Source of the DNA: Staphylococcus debuckii
GTDB taxonomy: Bacteria > Bacillota > Bacilli > Staphylococcales > Staphylococcaceae
Direction of reading: 5' to 3'
DNA: 64,000 nt
Assembly: GCF_003718735.1 (NCBI RefSeq)
Contig: NZ_CP033460.1
Coordinates: forward strand, 2,046,001-2,110,000
Positions 12,699 to 20,905 of this stretch are shown here, in pieces. Within the stretch, counting starts at the first letter, position 1. Each line of letters starts with the position of its first letter. Made by a program: the position numbers and the translations under genes. The notes beneath the pieces were generated by a model. The model did no database searches and was not told the origin of the DNA. It saw nothing but the letters and a program-made list of their open reading frames with translations.

Positions 12699-13337
12699 CT
12701 ATTTAAAATATTGTAAGAAATTTTGTACGGTTTCGGTAACGTTGGAACTTCTTGCAATAGCTGAAATGACTGATACACCATCAGCAGAGGTCTTAGCAAC
12801 TTCTTGTACATTAACTAGAGAAATGCCTCCAATTGCGACAATAGGTAAAGCACCAACTTCCCTACGTAACGTTTCAATCATTTCAGGACCTACAGGTGCA
12901 CTGGCGTCGTCTTTAGAAGGCGTACTGAAAATAGGTCCTACACCTATATAATCCACATGAGTTAAATCCGATTGACTTAATTCTTCTAAGTTGCCCACAC
13001 TCAAACCGATTATTTTGCCATTAAAACGCTTAATGAAAGCGTCTACCGTTTCATCATCTTGCCCTACATGCACCCCATCTGCATCGATTGCTTCAGCTAA
13101 TTCAACATCATCATTCACAATAAAGGGTACATCGTAAGCACTACAAAGTGTTTGCAATTCTTCAGCTAAGGCTACTTTCTCTTTTCCAGTTTTCGCACCT
13201 GGTCCTTTTTCACGAAATTGAAATAGTGTAATACCGCCCTCAAGTGCTTCTGTCAGTACTTCTTTAATTGTTCGACCCTCAGGTATATCTTGAGTTCCGC
13301 AAATAAAATAGACCTTTAAATCATCTGCTTTAAACAC
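12699..13337 (-). CDS. thiE: Thiamine-phosphate synthase
   Basis: Joins hydroxymethylpyrimidine diphosphate and thiazole phosphate to thiamine monophosphate. A 212-residue TIM barrel with FQFREKG, VNDDVELA, DGVHVGQDD, GVGPIFSTPSK and AIGGI motifs. The GTG start immediately follows the thiM stop and has GAGGTGG upstream. Last gene of tenA-thiD-thiM-thiE, under the TPP riboswitch. Confidence 0.95.
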   Translation of the reverse strand: MFKADDLKVYFICGTQDIPEGRTIKEVLTEALEGGITLFQFREKGPGAKTGKEKVALAEELQTLCSAYDVPFIVNDDVELAEAIDADGVHVGQDDETVDAFIKRFNGKIIGLSVGNLEELSQSDLTHVDYIGVGPIFSTPSKDDASAPVGPEMIETLRREVGALPIVAIGGISLVNVQEVAKTSADGVSVISAIARSSNVTETVQNFLQYFK

Positions 13338-14132
13338 TTATTCCACCTCTTCAACATGACGGTTTTCATTCACAGCATCTGTGTCAATACGATAAAGCGC
13401 GTCAATAAAGTGCGTTAAGAAAGTACCTGGACCTTTACTGTCACTTAATTGTTCTGCTCGCTCAGCCGCAATATTATAAACAGAGACCGCTTCAACTAAT
13501 GTTTCAATTGAAGGATGTGTGTCACGGAACAAGAAGGCTCCCACAACTGCACCTAATAAGCAGCCTGCCCCAGTGATTTTAGCAAGGAAATGCGAACCGT
13601 TTTGCAATTTAACGACTTTATCATCTTGGACGATAACATCTGATTCTCCAGTTAAAATAATCGCTGTTTGATATTCTTGGTAAGCTTTCTTAGCGATATC
13701 CACAATATCAAGATTATCAGCACTATCTGTACCTTTCATAGTTGCTGAATCATCAATTAATGCTAAAATTTCTGAAGCATTCCCTTTAATAACAGTCGGC
13801 TTAACTTGTTTTAAAAAGTTTTTACAGAAATCTTTACGATACTGTGACGCCCCTACTGCTACTGGGTCAAAGACTAAAGGTGTATCCGTTTCATTAGCAA
13901 TCTTGCCGTTAGTCAACATCGCATGCTCATGCTCTTTAGTTAAAGTACCAATATTGATTAAGACACTGCCTGCTACCGGATAGAAATCCTTTGCCTCTTG
14001 AGGTGCTTCACTCATTGCTGGACTTGCCCCTAAACTTAATAAACCATTGGCTGAAAAATTCTTAACCACATCATTGGTATAACAAATTACTAATGGATGT
14101 TCTGATCTAATTTGATTTAATACATTACTCAT
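13338..14132 (-). CDS. thiM: Hydroxyethylthiazole kinase
   Basis: Phosphorylates the salvaged thiazole moiety of thiamine. A ribokinase-like fold of 264 residues with [16 protein letters not shown] near the start, [16 protein letters not shown] and the anion-hole TGAGCLLG with the catalytic cysteine region. Two tandem ATGs (14135 and 14132) overlap the thiD end; the second is better spaced from AGGA. Together with ThiD and TenA the operon is a salvage route; no thiC or thiG is in view. Confidence 0.94.
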   Translation of the reverse strand: MSNVLNQIRSEHPLVICYTNDVVKNFSANGLLSLGASPAMSEAPQEAKDFYPVAGSVLINIGTLTKEHEHAMLTNGKIANETDTPLVFDPVAVGASQYRKDFCKNFLKQVKPTVIKGNASEILALIDDSATMKGTDSADNLDIVDIAKKAYQEYQTAIILTGESDVIVQDDKVVKLQNGSHFLAKITGAGCLLGAVVGAFLFRDTHPSIETLVEAVSVYNIAAERAEQLSDSKGPGTFLTHFIDALYRIDTDAVNENRHVEEVE

Positions 14133-14946
14133 CATCTAGTCCTACTTTCTTCATATACGCGAAATGGTTCACAGGTCCTCTGCCTTGGCCGATTTCCGGT
14201 GTATATTTAATACTTAAAGCAATAAAATCTTTAGCTTTTTTAACTGCATCATAAATCGATTTACCTTTTGCTAATTCAGCTGTGATAACCGCTGAGAAGG
14301 TACAGCCAGTTCCATGTGTGTGCTTAGTATCATAACGTTCACTTTCGAAAACTTCTAAACCATCTTTTGTAAAAAGATAATCCTTCGCAATGGCTTTATC
14401 CTCAATGTGCCCGCCTTTAATAACTACACCTTTACAACCGATGTCATTGATAAAGATGTCTCCAGCTTTTTTAATTGCGTCTTCAGTATCTAATTTGAAA
14501 CCTACTATTTCTTCAGCTTCTGGTAAATTCGGCGTAGCCACATCAGCTAACGGCAACAAGATTTCTTGCAATGCATGTTTACCTGCATCATCCATTAAAG
14601 AATCACCGCTTTTAGCAAGCATAACAGGGTCGATTACATAAGGGATTTCTGGATGCTTTTCTAAATATTCTCGAATCAGTTCCATCATTTCTTTGGTTGC
14701 AATCATTCCAGTCTTAATAGCTTGAGGTAATTCATCATCAAACACACTATCAAGCTGTTCTTTAATCCATGATACGTCTAAATTATGAATATGTTGTACA
14801 CCTTTGGTATTTTGCGCCACAATACTGGTAATTGCAGCCATTCCATACACACCGCATGCATGAAACGATTTCAAATCTGCCATTACGCCTGCCCCGCCTG
14901 TTGGATCTGTACCTGCAATGGTTAAAGCTATTTTAGGTTTATTCAT
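14125..14946 (-). CDS. thiD: Hydroxymethylpyrimidine/phosphomethylpyrimidine kinase
   Basis: Phosphorylates HMP and HMP-phosphate for thiamine synthesis. The 273-residue ribokinase-family enzyme shows [16 protein letters not shown] near the start, DPVMLAKSG and [11 protein letters not shown] near the C-terminus. ATG at 14946 overlaps the tenA stop as ATGA, and its ribosome binding site GGAGGAG lies in the tenA end, so translation is probably coupled. Confidence 0.95.
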   Translation of the reverse strand: MNKPKIALTIAGTDPTGGAGVMADLKSFHACGVYGMAAITSIVAQNTKGVQHIHNLDVSWIKEQLDSVFDDELPQAIKTGMIATKEMMELIREYLEKHPEIPYVIDPVMLAKSGDSLMDDAGKHALQEILLPLADVATPNLPEAEEIVGFKLDTEDAIKKAGDIFINDIGCKGVVIKGGHIEDKAIAKDYLFTKDGLEVFESERYDTKHTHGTGCTFSAVITAELAKGKSIYDAVKKAKDFIALSIKYTPEIGQGRGPVNHFAYMKKVGLDDE

Positions 14947-15629
14947 ACTCTTTCTCCTCCAAATTGCCATTTTTCACTTGTATAAGCCATATTGAAAAAG
15001 TTCAATTCATGAACTGTACTTTGTAAATAATTCTCTCTTACTTCCTTTTTCTCCGCTTCTGACATATGAGCAGTGAGTTGGTTCATTAAATCATCTAGTA
15101 CGTCAATTAATGGGTCCATTTCAGTATTATAAAATTCAAACCATTTTGCTAAAATAGAATCTTTATTTAATTCTGGGTCTTTCATTGCGCGTTTGGCAAT
15201 CATTGCATATACGTAAGGACAAGGTGCCATTGCAGCAATCGCATATGCAGCATTTTCATGCGCATAGACGTTATAGTACATATGTTTAATATAATGGTCC
15301 CCACTAGGTGGCCAAACCTTTTTTTGAACAATTTCGTTGTAATTTTCACCAATATAATCAGCCATAAATTCATGCGCTTCTACTTCACCATTTACAATAA
15401 ATTGAATTTGATCAACTAGAAAACGTACGCTATTTAAATCTGGCATTTTAGGGATTAATAGTGCATATATATTCGCAAACTCTCTTAAATAAGATGCATC
15501 GGCACGCAAATATTGACGTAATGCTTCTTTCTCAATATTACCTTTTAATAATTCTTGAATGAAATGGTCTTGATAAATTTCATCAATAATAGGTTGTGCG
15601 TCTCTTTCTAATGATTCAGCAAAATTCAT
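14943..15629 (-). CDS. tenA: Aminopyrimidine aminohydrolase TenA
   Basis: Releases hydroxymethylpyrimidine from degraded thiamine (thiaminase II family). The 228-residue all-helical protein has [19 protein letters not shown], an internal [11 protein letters not shown] with the catalytic cysteine, and [12 protein letters not shown] at 15629 has GGGAGG upstream and gives the usual length; the longer frame would run into the riboswitch terminator. First gene of the thiamine salvage operon. Confidence 0.94.
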   Translation of the reverse strand: MNFAESLERDAQPIIDEIYQDHFIQELLKGNIEKEALRQYLRADASYLREFANIYALLIPKMPDLNSVRFLVDQIQFIVNGEVEAHEFMADYIGENYNEIVQKKVWPPSGDHYIKHMYYNVYAHENAAYAIAAMAPCPYVYAMIAKRAMKDPELNKDSILAKWFEFYNTEMDPLIDVLDDLMNQLTAHMSEAEKKEVRENYLQSTVHELNFFNMAYTSEKWQFGGERV

Positions 15630-15646
15630 TTCTAAATCCTCCCAAT

Positions 15647-15678
15647 AAAAAAACTGCAAACCTTCGCAGGAATGCAGT
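15647..15678 (-). terminator. Expression-platform terminator of the TPP riboswitch
   Basis: ACTGCA (15653-15658) pairs with TGCAGT (15673-15678), with inner CCT/AGG around GCGA, followed on the minus strand by seven T. It lies between the aptamer and the tenA ribosome binding site, so control is by transcription attenuation. Confidence 0.8.
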
Positions 15679-15707
15679 AAAATATTAGAATCTTTATTCT
15701 TAATATA

Positions 15708-15790
15708 CTACTTTCCTACGTTGGTACGAACCAAATCAGGTTATAAGGGTCTAGTACAACTATCTCAGCCATAAGGCGCCCCTAGCAGTT
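15708..15790 (-). ncRNA. TPP riboswitch (THI element)
   Basis: Read on the minus strand, the conserved THI-box pieces occur in order: GGGGCGCC, GGCTGAGATAG, ACCCTTATAACCTGAT, and ACCAACGTAGGAAAG. Closing sequences at both ends can form P1. It precedes tenA-thiD-thiM-thiE, so thiamine pyrophosphate is expected to shut the operon off. Confidence 0.95.
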
Positions 15791-15865
15791 CTATATAATT
15801 TAATGATTAATACAGTTTAAATGTATCAAACCCCTTAATGTTATGCAATATTAAAGAATTGAAAA

Positions 15866-15894
15866 AGAAAAAAGCCGAGACAAAAGTCCCGACT
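15866..15894 (-). terminator. Terminator of the first Sce-type gene
   Basis: AGTCGGGAC and GTCTCGGCT form a 9-bp stem with G-U pairs on the minus strand, followed by TTTTTTC. Confidence 0.8.
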
Positions 15895-15906
15895 GTAGTT
15901 TAAATA

Positions 15907-16605
15907 TTAATATGCCCAGTGTCCTGCACCGTTACCATTATCCCATAAAGTTAATGCTGCTTGGTCTTGAATATATTCTGGATCACTAGCTGGGTTTACA
16001 CCTTTCCAACCTGCTGGTGCTACTGCATCCCATGTAGTTTGTAAGAATTGATATTTCCCTGCTGCACCTGAGTCAGGGTTAACAGCATGGATATCACCAC
16101 GTGATTCACGGTATACAATTGCTTGTAGTGCTGCAGGAATGTTGCTAGATCCGCCTGAATATGATTGAGCTGGTGCACTATAGCTTGTTGATTGAGTGTT
16201 GTAGCTGTAATTTGAATTATTGTTATAAGATTGTGATTGCATATTATAAGAATATGATTGTGTTTGTTGTTTTGCTACTGGTGCAGCTTGTTGTTGAGCT
16301 GGTGCTGCTTGGCTAGTAGTTACGTGAGTTGGTTGCTGAACAGTTCCAGCTGCTGCATAACTCCATTCCCAGTATGTACCATTTGATTCAAAATGGAAGT
16401 CATAACCTTTGTATTCGAAATTAAATTCATATGCACCCTCTTGTACTGGATGTTGATTTAATTTTGCAGGATTATTTAATGCAGTTTCTGCTAATTTAGT
16501 TTGTTCTGCTGTATTTAACTCAGCTGCATCAGCGTTGTGTGATGCTACTCCTGTTGCTAAAAATGCTGCTGCCGCTACTGATGATGTTACTAATAGTTTC
16601 TTCAT
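15907..16605 (-). CDS. Secreted transglycosylase-like (Rpf-fold) wall protein, Sce type
   Basis: A 232-residue exported protein. The signal peptide ends near ADA-A at 27/28. An N-terminal segment (about 29-90) with EGAYEFNFEYKGYDFHFES is shared with its two neighbours. A Gln/Ala/Ser/Tyr-rich linker follows, then a C-terminal domain (about 155-232) with YRESRGDIHAVNPDSGAAGKYQF, the resuscitation-promoting-factor type lysozyme-like fold including the catalytic Glu. It probably cuts peptidoglycan. Resembles the S. carnosus exoproteins SceA/SceB; exact identity is unsure. A WalR-type box lies upstream. Confidence 0.8.
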   Translation of the reverse strand: MKKLLVTSSVAAAAFLATGVASHNADAAELNTAEQTKLAETALNNPAKLNQHPVQEGAYEFNFEYKGYDFHFESNGTYWEWSYAAAGTVQQPTHVTTSQAAPAQQQAAPVAKQQTQSYSYNMQSQSYNNNSNYSYNTQSTSYSAPAQSYSGGSSNIPAALQAIVYRESRGDIHAVNPDSGAAGKYQFLQTTWDAVAPAGWKGVNPASDPEYIQDQAALTLWDNGNGAGHWAY

Positions 16606-16718
16606 TTAATAAAAATCCTCCTATAAGGTAAAAACTTTATATGATTAATTTGCTGTACTTATAATAGCATCTAATACGATAACATAGGTTACAACAATAT
16701 AAATAGTTTGTTTCATAA

Positions 16719-16735
16719 GTTACATATGTATTACA
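16719..16735 (-). promoter_or_regulatory. WalR-type binding site upstream of the first Sce gene
   Basis: On the minus strand TGTAAT-N5-TGTAAC, an exact fit to the WalR (YycF) consensus of two TGTWAH half sites spaced by five. WalKR is known to control staphylococcal wall hydrolases such as IsaA and SceD. It lies about 115-130 bases upstream of the start codon. Confidence 0.7.
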
Positions 16736-16780
16736 AAAAAGCGGATTCTGCTCTTAAAATAAGAACGGAGTCCGCTTTTT
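16735..16780 (-). terminator. Terminator of sceD
   Basis: AAAGCGGA...TCCGCTTT arms with an inner TCTT/AAGA stem, followed by TTTTTT on the minus strand. It overlaps the edge of the WalR-type box for the next gene. Confidence 0.87.
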
Positions 16781-16826
16781 GGATGTAAAACGTTAAATTA
16801 AATTTATTAATTAAAGCGTTATCGGC

Positions 16827-17525
16827 TTACCACCAACCGTGAGATGCGCGGAAAGAAGTTGCATTTGCAAGTGAACCATAACGAGAGTTTGCATAGTTAA
16901 TCATGCCTTTAGTTTGATCTGCAACTGATCCAGTTCCCCAACCTTCTTTAGTTTGTCCAAGACCCATATATCCGTTTGGACTAACTGCATTCGGGTTACC
17001 GCCTGATTCAGGCATTACAATTGTATTCCACATAGCTTCAGTACCGCCTGCAGCTAAGAATTGAGCTTTAGTTGATCCACCAGTTGAAACTGCTGAAGTG
17101 TTATAGCTGCGAGCTGGAGCACTATAGCTTTGTTGTACTGGAGCACTGTAATTGCTGTAGCTAGTTGTTGATTGAGTTTGATATGTTTGTTGTGCTACTG
17201 GAGCAGATTGTTGTTGAACTGGTGCTGCTTGTGTAGTTGTTTCTTGAGTTGGTTGAGTTGCTCCACCATTTGAACCAGTGTAACTCCAACTGAAGTTAGA
17301 ACCATCTGATTCGAAGTGATATTCGTTACCATTATATACGAAATCTATGTTATAAGCGCCTGCTTGTACTGGAGCTTGGTTTAATTGTTGTGGGTTATTT
17401 TGAGCTGTTTCAGCTAATTGTTGTTCTGATTGGCTTACTTCTGCTGCATGAGCGTTATGTGAAGCTGCTCCTGTGGCTAAGAATGCGGCAGTGGCTACTG
17501 ATGATACTACTAATAATTTTTTCAT
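16827..17525 (-). CDS. sceD: Probable lytic transglycosylase SceD
   Basis: Exported 232-residue wall protein with signal peptide ending AHA-A at 27/28, the shared N-terminal segment with YNIDFVYNGNEYHFES, a Gln/Thr-rich linker, and a C-terminal domain with AAGGTEAMWNTIVMPESGGN, GLGQTKEGWGTGS and final SHGWW. This end is that of S. aureus SceD/IsaA, and the Glu in MPESGG is the likely catalytic acid. The gene stands between tenA and ssb/fabZ just as sceD does in S. aureus. A WalR-type box lies upstream. Confidence 0.88.
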   Translation of the reverse strand: MKKLLVVSSVATAAFLATGAASHNAHAAEVSQSEQQLAETAQNNPQQLNQAPVQAGAYNIDFVYNGNEYHFESDGSNFSWSYTGSNGGATQPTQETTTQAAPVQQQSAPVAQQTYQTQSTTSYSNYSAPVQQSYSAPARSYNTSAVSTGGSTKAQFLAAGGTEAMWNTIVMPESGGNPNAVSPNGYMGLGQTKEGWGTGSVADQTKGMINYANSRYGSLANATSFRASHGWW

Positions 17526-17639
17526 TTGAAAATAAATCCTCCTATAAGGTAAAAAGTTTATATGATTAATTTGCTGTATTCATAATAGCACCAAAAAACT
17601 TATCATAGGTTACAACAATATAAATAGTATGTATCAAAT

Positions 17640-17656
17640 TTTACATGAATATTACA
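17640..17656 (-). promoter_or_regulatory. WalR-type binding site upstream of sceD
   Basis: On the minus strand TGTAAT-N5-TGTAAA, again two TGTWAH half sites five bases apart and at almost the same distance from the start codon as the box of the neighbouring gene. The block TAGGTTACAACAATATAAAT between box and gene is identical in both. Confidence 0.7.
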
Positions 17657-17658
17657 AT

Positions 17659-17697
17659 AAAAAAGCGAACTACCATTCAGAGAATGATAATCCGCTA
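17659..17697 (-). terminator. Terminator of the third Sce gene
   Basis: AGCGGATTATCATTC and GAATGGTAGTTCGCT pair with a few wobble or mismatched positions around TCT, followed by TTTTTT on the minus strand. Confidence 0.8.
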
Positions 17698-17736
17698 ACA
17701 GATTTATTGTTATTTCAAAATATATTTATTTCTAAA

Positions 17737-18507
17737 TTATGCAGTTACCCATTGGCTTGGACCAGCTGTGTCATATAATTTTTGAGCTGCTGCATCTTGT
17801 ACTGCTTCTGGAGCTTCAGCTGCTGGTCTACCTTGATATTCTGCAGGAGCTACTGAATCCCAAGTAGTTTGTAAGAATTGGAATTTACCTGAAGCACCTG
17901 ATGATGGGTTAGTTGCATGAATGTCGCCACCTGATTCACGTTGAGCAATTGCTTGTAAGTGGCTGTTGATACTGCTTGAACCAGAGTCAGCTGATTGTTG
18001 CGCTGGCGCTGATTGTTGCGCTGGTTGTTGAGTTGATTGTTGTTGAGTTTGTGCTGGTGCTTGTTGTTGTGTAGTTTCTTGAGCTGGTTGTTGTTGAGTT
18101 TGTGCTGGTGCTTGTTGTTGTGCAGTTTCTTGAGCTGGTTGTTGTTGAGTTTGTGTTTGAGCTGGTTGTTGAGTTTGCTCTTGTGCTGGTGCTTGTTGAG
18201 CTGCTGGTGCTTGTTGTTGTGTAGTTTGTTGTGCTGGTGCTTGTTGAGCTGCACCGTTTGCATTATAACTCCAGCTCCAGTTAGTACCATCTGAGTTAAA
18301 GTTGAAGTTGTAACCAGAGTTGTCAAAGCCAATATTATAAGCGCCTTCTTGTACAGGTGCTTGGTTTAATTGTTGTGGATTATTTAAAGCTGTTTGAGCT
18401 AAGTGATCTTGATTTACATTGTTATCTTCGGCTGCATGTGCGTTCGCGCCTACTCCTACTGCAAATAATGCTGCTGATGCTGATGAAGCTACTAATAATT
18501 TTTTCAT
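17737..18507 (-). CDS. Secreted transglycosylase-like wall protein with Gln-rich repeat linker
   Basis: Exported 256-residue protein. The signal peptide ends NAHA-A. The N-terminal segment matches its two downstream neighbours ([17 protein letters not shown]). A long Gln/Pro/Ala/Thr linker contains two tandem 17-residue copies. The C-terminal domain carries [20 protein letters not shown] and [15 protein letters not shown], the Rpf-like transglycosylase fold with catalytic Glu. ATG at 18507 is preferred to the TTG two codons earlier, as AGGAGG is then ten bases away, as in the sister genes. The linker probably spans the wall. Confidence 0.82.
   Translation of the reverse strand: MKKLLVASSASAALFAVGVGANAHAAEDNNVNQDHLAQTALNNPQQLNQAPVQEGAYNIGFDNSGYNFNFNSDGTNWSWSYNANGAAQQAPAQQTTQQQAPAAQQAPAQEQTQQPAQTQTQQQPAQETAQQQAPAQTQQQPAQETTQQQAPAQTQQQSTQQPAQQSAPAQQSADSGSSSINSHLQAIAQRESGGDIHATNPSSGASGKFQFLQTTWDSVAPAEYQGRPAAEAPEAVQDAAAQKLYDTAGPSQWVTA
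18037..18138 (-). repeat. Two tandem 51-bp copies in the linker of the third Sce gene
   Basis: Copies 18037-18087 and 18088-18138 differ at very few positions; each encodes 17 residues of the [11 protein letters not shown] type. A partial third copy follows. Copy number is likely to vary between strains by slippage. Confidence 0.85.
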
Positions 18508-19143
18508 TTCCAAAAATCCTCCTATAAGGTAATTGTTTTTTTCGCGTGATTAATATCATCAATTTGCAGTTATAACTATATCATCTGAAAACAGGGTGCA
18601 GGTTACAGCGAAATAAAAAAAACAAGTGCTCTTTTACGCTTAAATTACGCATTTTCAATTTAATTAGGTGGCTAACGGTGTATTTATAGACTTTCATGAC
18701 AGTGTTTAATAGTAGAAACAACTTTGTAACTATGTAATATACATGTAATTATTCAGATAATTAAATTGCGATTTAGTTCAATTTTACACCGAAAATTCCC
18801 TCTTGATTTACTGAATTAGGAATGTCAATTCCAAAAAAATTACGAAATGAGGCTAAGACATAATAAAATTGTCTCAGCCTCACCATAAATGGACAGCTAT
18901 TAGAATATAAAATAGCTTTGTTGGGCTGCAGGAGCTAAGACAAAATAATTTACTCAAAAAATTATTTCTGTCAAGCTCCCACATCCTAAATGAGTATTTT
19001 TTATAAATTGAGAATTAGAAAGAATGAATGATTGTGATTGAAAATATCTACAATGAGATTTAGAAAGAACTACACATGAATAAGTGAATATGTTTAGAGT
19101 TTATGCTTAAGAATTTGGGATAATTCATTTAGATAGGATGTTG
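18508..19143. other. Gene-free region between the Sce cluster and the ssb-like gene
   Basis: About 640 bases hold the promoter region of the third Sce gene, three TGTAAY half sites at 18725-18749 (the last two five bases apart, WalR-like but on the plus strand), and two hairpins of a dispersed family: 18848-18882 with arms TGAGGCTAAGACA/TGTCTCAGCCTCA, and 18931-18979 with GGAGCT/AGCTCC ends. No convincing open frame was found. Confidence 0.55.
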
Positions 19144-19581
19144 CTATTGGTTTTGTGTCTGAGGATTTTGAGTGGCAGTGGATAACTGATTTTCTTGAAA
19201 GGCAGGGCTTCCTTCTAGGTTTTCAGTTATATTTGAGTAATTTGAAGTGGAATTTTCATTAGAATTTGGACTCGATATGAACTTAATAGTTTCAACTATA
19301 AGTTCAGTTATAAAATGAGTTTGCTTATCTTTTTCATACTTATATGAACGCATGTGTCCAGTTATTCCTACTAGCGATCCTTTTTTAGTGTATTGAGCTA
19401 TATTTTTTGCTGTTTTACCGAAAGCTTTACAAAAGATATAATCAACTGCTTGTTGATTCTGACCTTGATAGCTGTAATTTCTTTCAGTTGCTACACTAAA
19501 ACTGGCAATATCACTATCCTCCTTTTGTGCTAGTTGAGGATTTCTGGTTAGACGTCCAACAATGACGATTTTGTTTAACAA
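19144..19581 (-). CDS. ssbB: Single-stranded DNA-binding protein, SsbB type
   Basis: A 146-residue OB-fold protein binding single-stranded DNA, probably during DNA uptake or repair. The OB domain (MLNKIVIVGRLTRNP to about 105) is standard. The Gln/Asn/Ser-rich tail lacks the acidic DDDIPF-type tip that recruits partners to main SSB. Together with ywpF and fabZ nearby, this matches the B. subtilis ssbB (ywpH)-ywpF area. The start is TTG at 19581 with AGGAGGTG upstream; the longer frame adds 11 unlikely residues. Confidence 0.8.
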   Translation of the reverse strand: MLNKIVIVGRLTRNPQLAQKEDSDIASFSVATERNYSYQGQNQQAVDYIFCKAFGKTAKNIAQYTKKGSLVGITGHMRSYKYEKDKQTHFITELIVETIKFISSPNSNENSTSNYSNITENLEGSPAFQENQLSTATQNPQTQNQ

Positions 19582-19770
19582 AGTTTCACCTCCTATATTT
19601 AATATCATATTCACTTTACTTTAGATAGTCAAAGTACGAAAATTAAATAGTTAAAGGGTATTAATACATATTTTTTGCATATCGACTGAAATTTTTGGAG
19701 TTTTTGAGCTATACTAGTATTAGTATTTTAATTTTTTGCAGAATTTAAAAAAGATTGGAGTGACTTCCTA

Positions 19771-20214
19771 ATGAAAACATTTAAAGCAGTCAGATTCCAA
19801 ATTGTCACTGAAAATGGTGGAGTAATTGAATACGAGCTCTATGACGGTGTAATTATTAATAAAGAACAAAGTGGCACAGGCTGGTTATTAGAAATAGTTA
19901 TTTCTGACAACCACTACGATATGATGAAAGAATATATGGACAATGAAGCTTTACTTGATATTCGTGTAGTCATTACCCGACCATCTAATGATCCTGCACT
20001 CTTTGATGCCACAATTAAAAATATCTCTTTATATGAAAACGAAAAAATGTCCGTCATCTTTGATTGTCATGTCTATACACTCAGACAAGTCTATGCTGAA
20101 AATTTGTTGGCACAACTTGTAGATGAAGGTTTAGAAGGCGAAGAATTGAAAAAATCATTTAATAGAATGATGCAATCTAAACCGCGCCTTAAAGACGAAC
20201 GTAAAGAAGAATAG
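19771..20214 (+). CDS. ywpF: YwpF-family protein
   Basis: A 147-residue soluble protein of unknown function, recognised by its opening MKTFKAVRF and its place between ssbB and fabZ as in Bacillus. It has a beta-rich first half and a helical, charged C-terminal third (ending KPRLKDERKEE). GGAG precedes the ATG. Single gene, divergent from ssbB and convergent with fabZ. Confidence 0.78.
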   Translation: MKTFKAVRFQIVTENGGVIEYELYDGVIINKEQSGTGWLLEIVISDNHYDMMKEYMDNEALLDIRVVITRPSNDPALFDATIKNISLYENEKMSVIFDCHVYTLRQVYAENLLAQLVDEGLEGEELKKSFNRMMQSKPRLKDERKEE

Positions 20215-20215
20215 A

Positions 20216-20267
20216 AAAAAGCGTTATACTTATCATTCTTTTAATGAAAGTATAACGCTCTTTTTTT
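20216..20267. terminator. Bidirectional terminator between ywpF and fabZ
   Basis: AGCGTTATACTT (20220-20231) pairs perfectly with AAGTATAACGCT (20248-20259), with T-runs on both sides. The fabZ stop lies in its outer edge. Confidence 0.9.
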
Positions 20268-20703
20268 ATACGTCTTGGATTGCAAAAGTTAATTCACAAC
20301 TACAAGCAAGTTGACCATCAACTGTGGCTTTAGCTGTTCCTTTACCGATTGGTCCACGCATTTTAGTGATTTCTACTTCTAAAGTTAATGTATCACCAGG
20401 TGTCACTTGTCTCTTAAAGCGACATTTGTCAATTCCTGCAAATAAAGCGATTTTACCTTTATTCTGATCACTATTCAATAATGCTACAGCGCCTGTTTGA
20501 GCAAGCGCTTCTGTAATTAAAACGCCAGGCATTACTGCATAATCAGGAAAATGACCTTGGAAAAATGGTTCATTCCCAGAAACTTGTTTAATTGCAACGC
20601 AACGCTGTCCTTCTTCATATTCAACTACTCTATCAATAAGTAAAAATGGTTGTCTATGAGGGATAATTTCTTTAATTTGATTATAGTCAAAAATTGTTTC
20701 CAT
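20266..20703 (-). CDS. fabZ: 3-hydroxyacyl-[acyl-carrier-protein] dehydratase FabZ
   Basis: Dehydrates 3-hydroxyacyl-ACP in type II fatty acid synthesis. The 145-residue hot-dog fold shows LIDRV near 22, the catalytic [11 protein letters not shown] with His51 and Glu65 in VLITEALAQ. It is last in a murA-epuA-fabZ group that runs on the minus strand with short gaps. Confidence 0.95.
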   Translation of the reverse strand: METIFDYNQIKEIIPHRQPFLLIDRVVEYEEGQRCVAIKQVSGNEPFFQGHFPDYAVMPGVLITEALAQTGAVALLNSDQNKGKIALFAGIDKCRFKRQVTPGDTLTLEVEITKMRGPIGKGTAKATVDGQLACSCELTFAIQDV

Positions 20704-20706
20704 TTG

Positions 20707-20895
20707 TTAACCTCCAAAAAGCTGTTTAAAGTGCTTCCATGTATGAAAATCAAAAAATTCTAAAGGGTTTTGATGATTGAGCAGATAACCAATTAAAATT
20801 CCTATTAAGAACATTATTATCATCAATATAACGACAATTATTATACCAAATCCTAAAGGAATTCGTGTCAATTTATAAAATATCGGCTTCTTCAT
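20707..20895 (-). CDS. EpuA-type small membrane protein
   Basis: A 62-residue protein with one membrane helix (about 16-38, GFGIIIVVILMIIMFLIGIL) and a cytosolic or external tail WKHFKQLFGG. The family (Pfam EpuA) is often mislabelled as an RNA polymerase beta subunit because of a historical annotation; its role is unknown. Downstream of murA as in streptococci. ATG at 20895 has AGGAG seven bases upstream; the TTG just before it is too close. Confidence 0.72.
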   Translation of the reverse strand: MKKPIFYKLTRIPLGFGIIIVVILMIIMFLIGILIGYLLNHQNPLEFFDFHTWKHFKQLFGG

Positions 20896-20905
20896 CAAGT
20901 ATCTC

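Noticed and set aside
18037..18294. Plus-strand open frame rich in Leu and Cys opposite the third Sce gene
   Set aside because: It is the antisense of the Gln-rich repeat linker; composition is a by-product of CAA/CAG codons and there is no ribosome binding site.
17850..18332. 160-codon minus-strand frame inside the third Sce gene
   Set aside because: Out-of-frame reading of the same Gln-rich repeats (Lys/Asn/His/Leu-rich); no own start signal.
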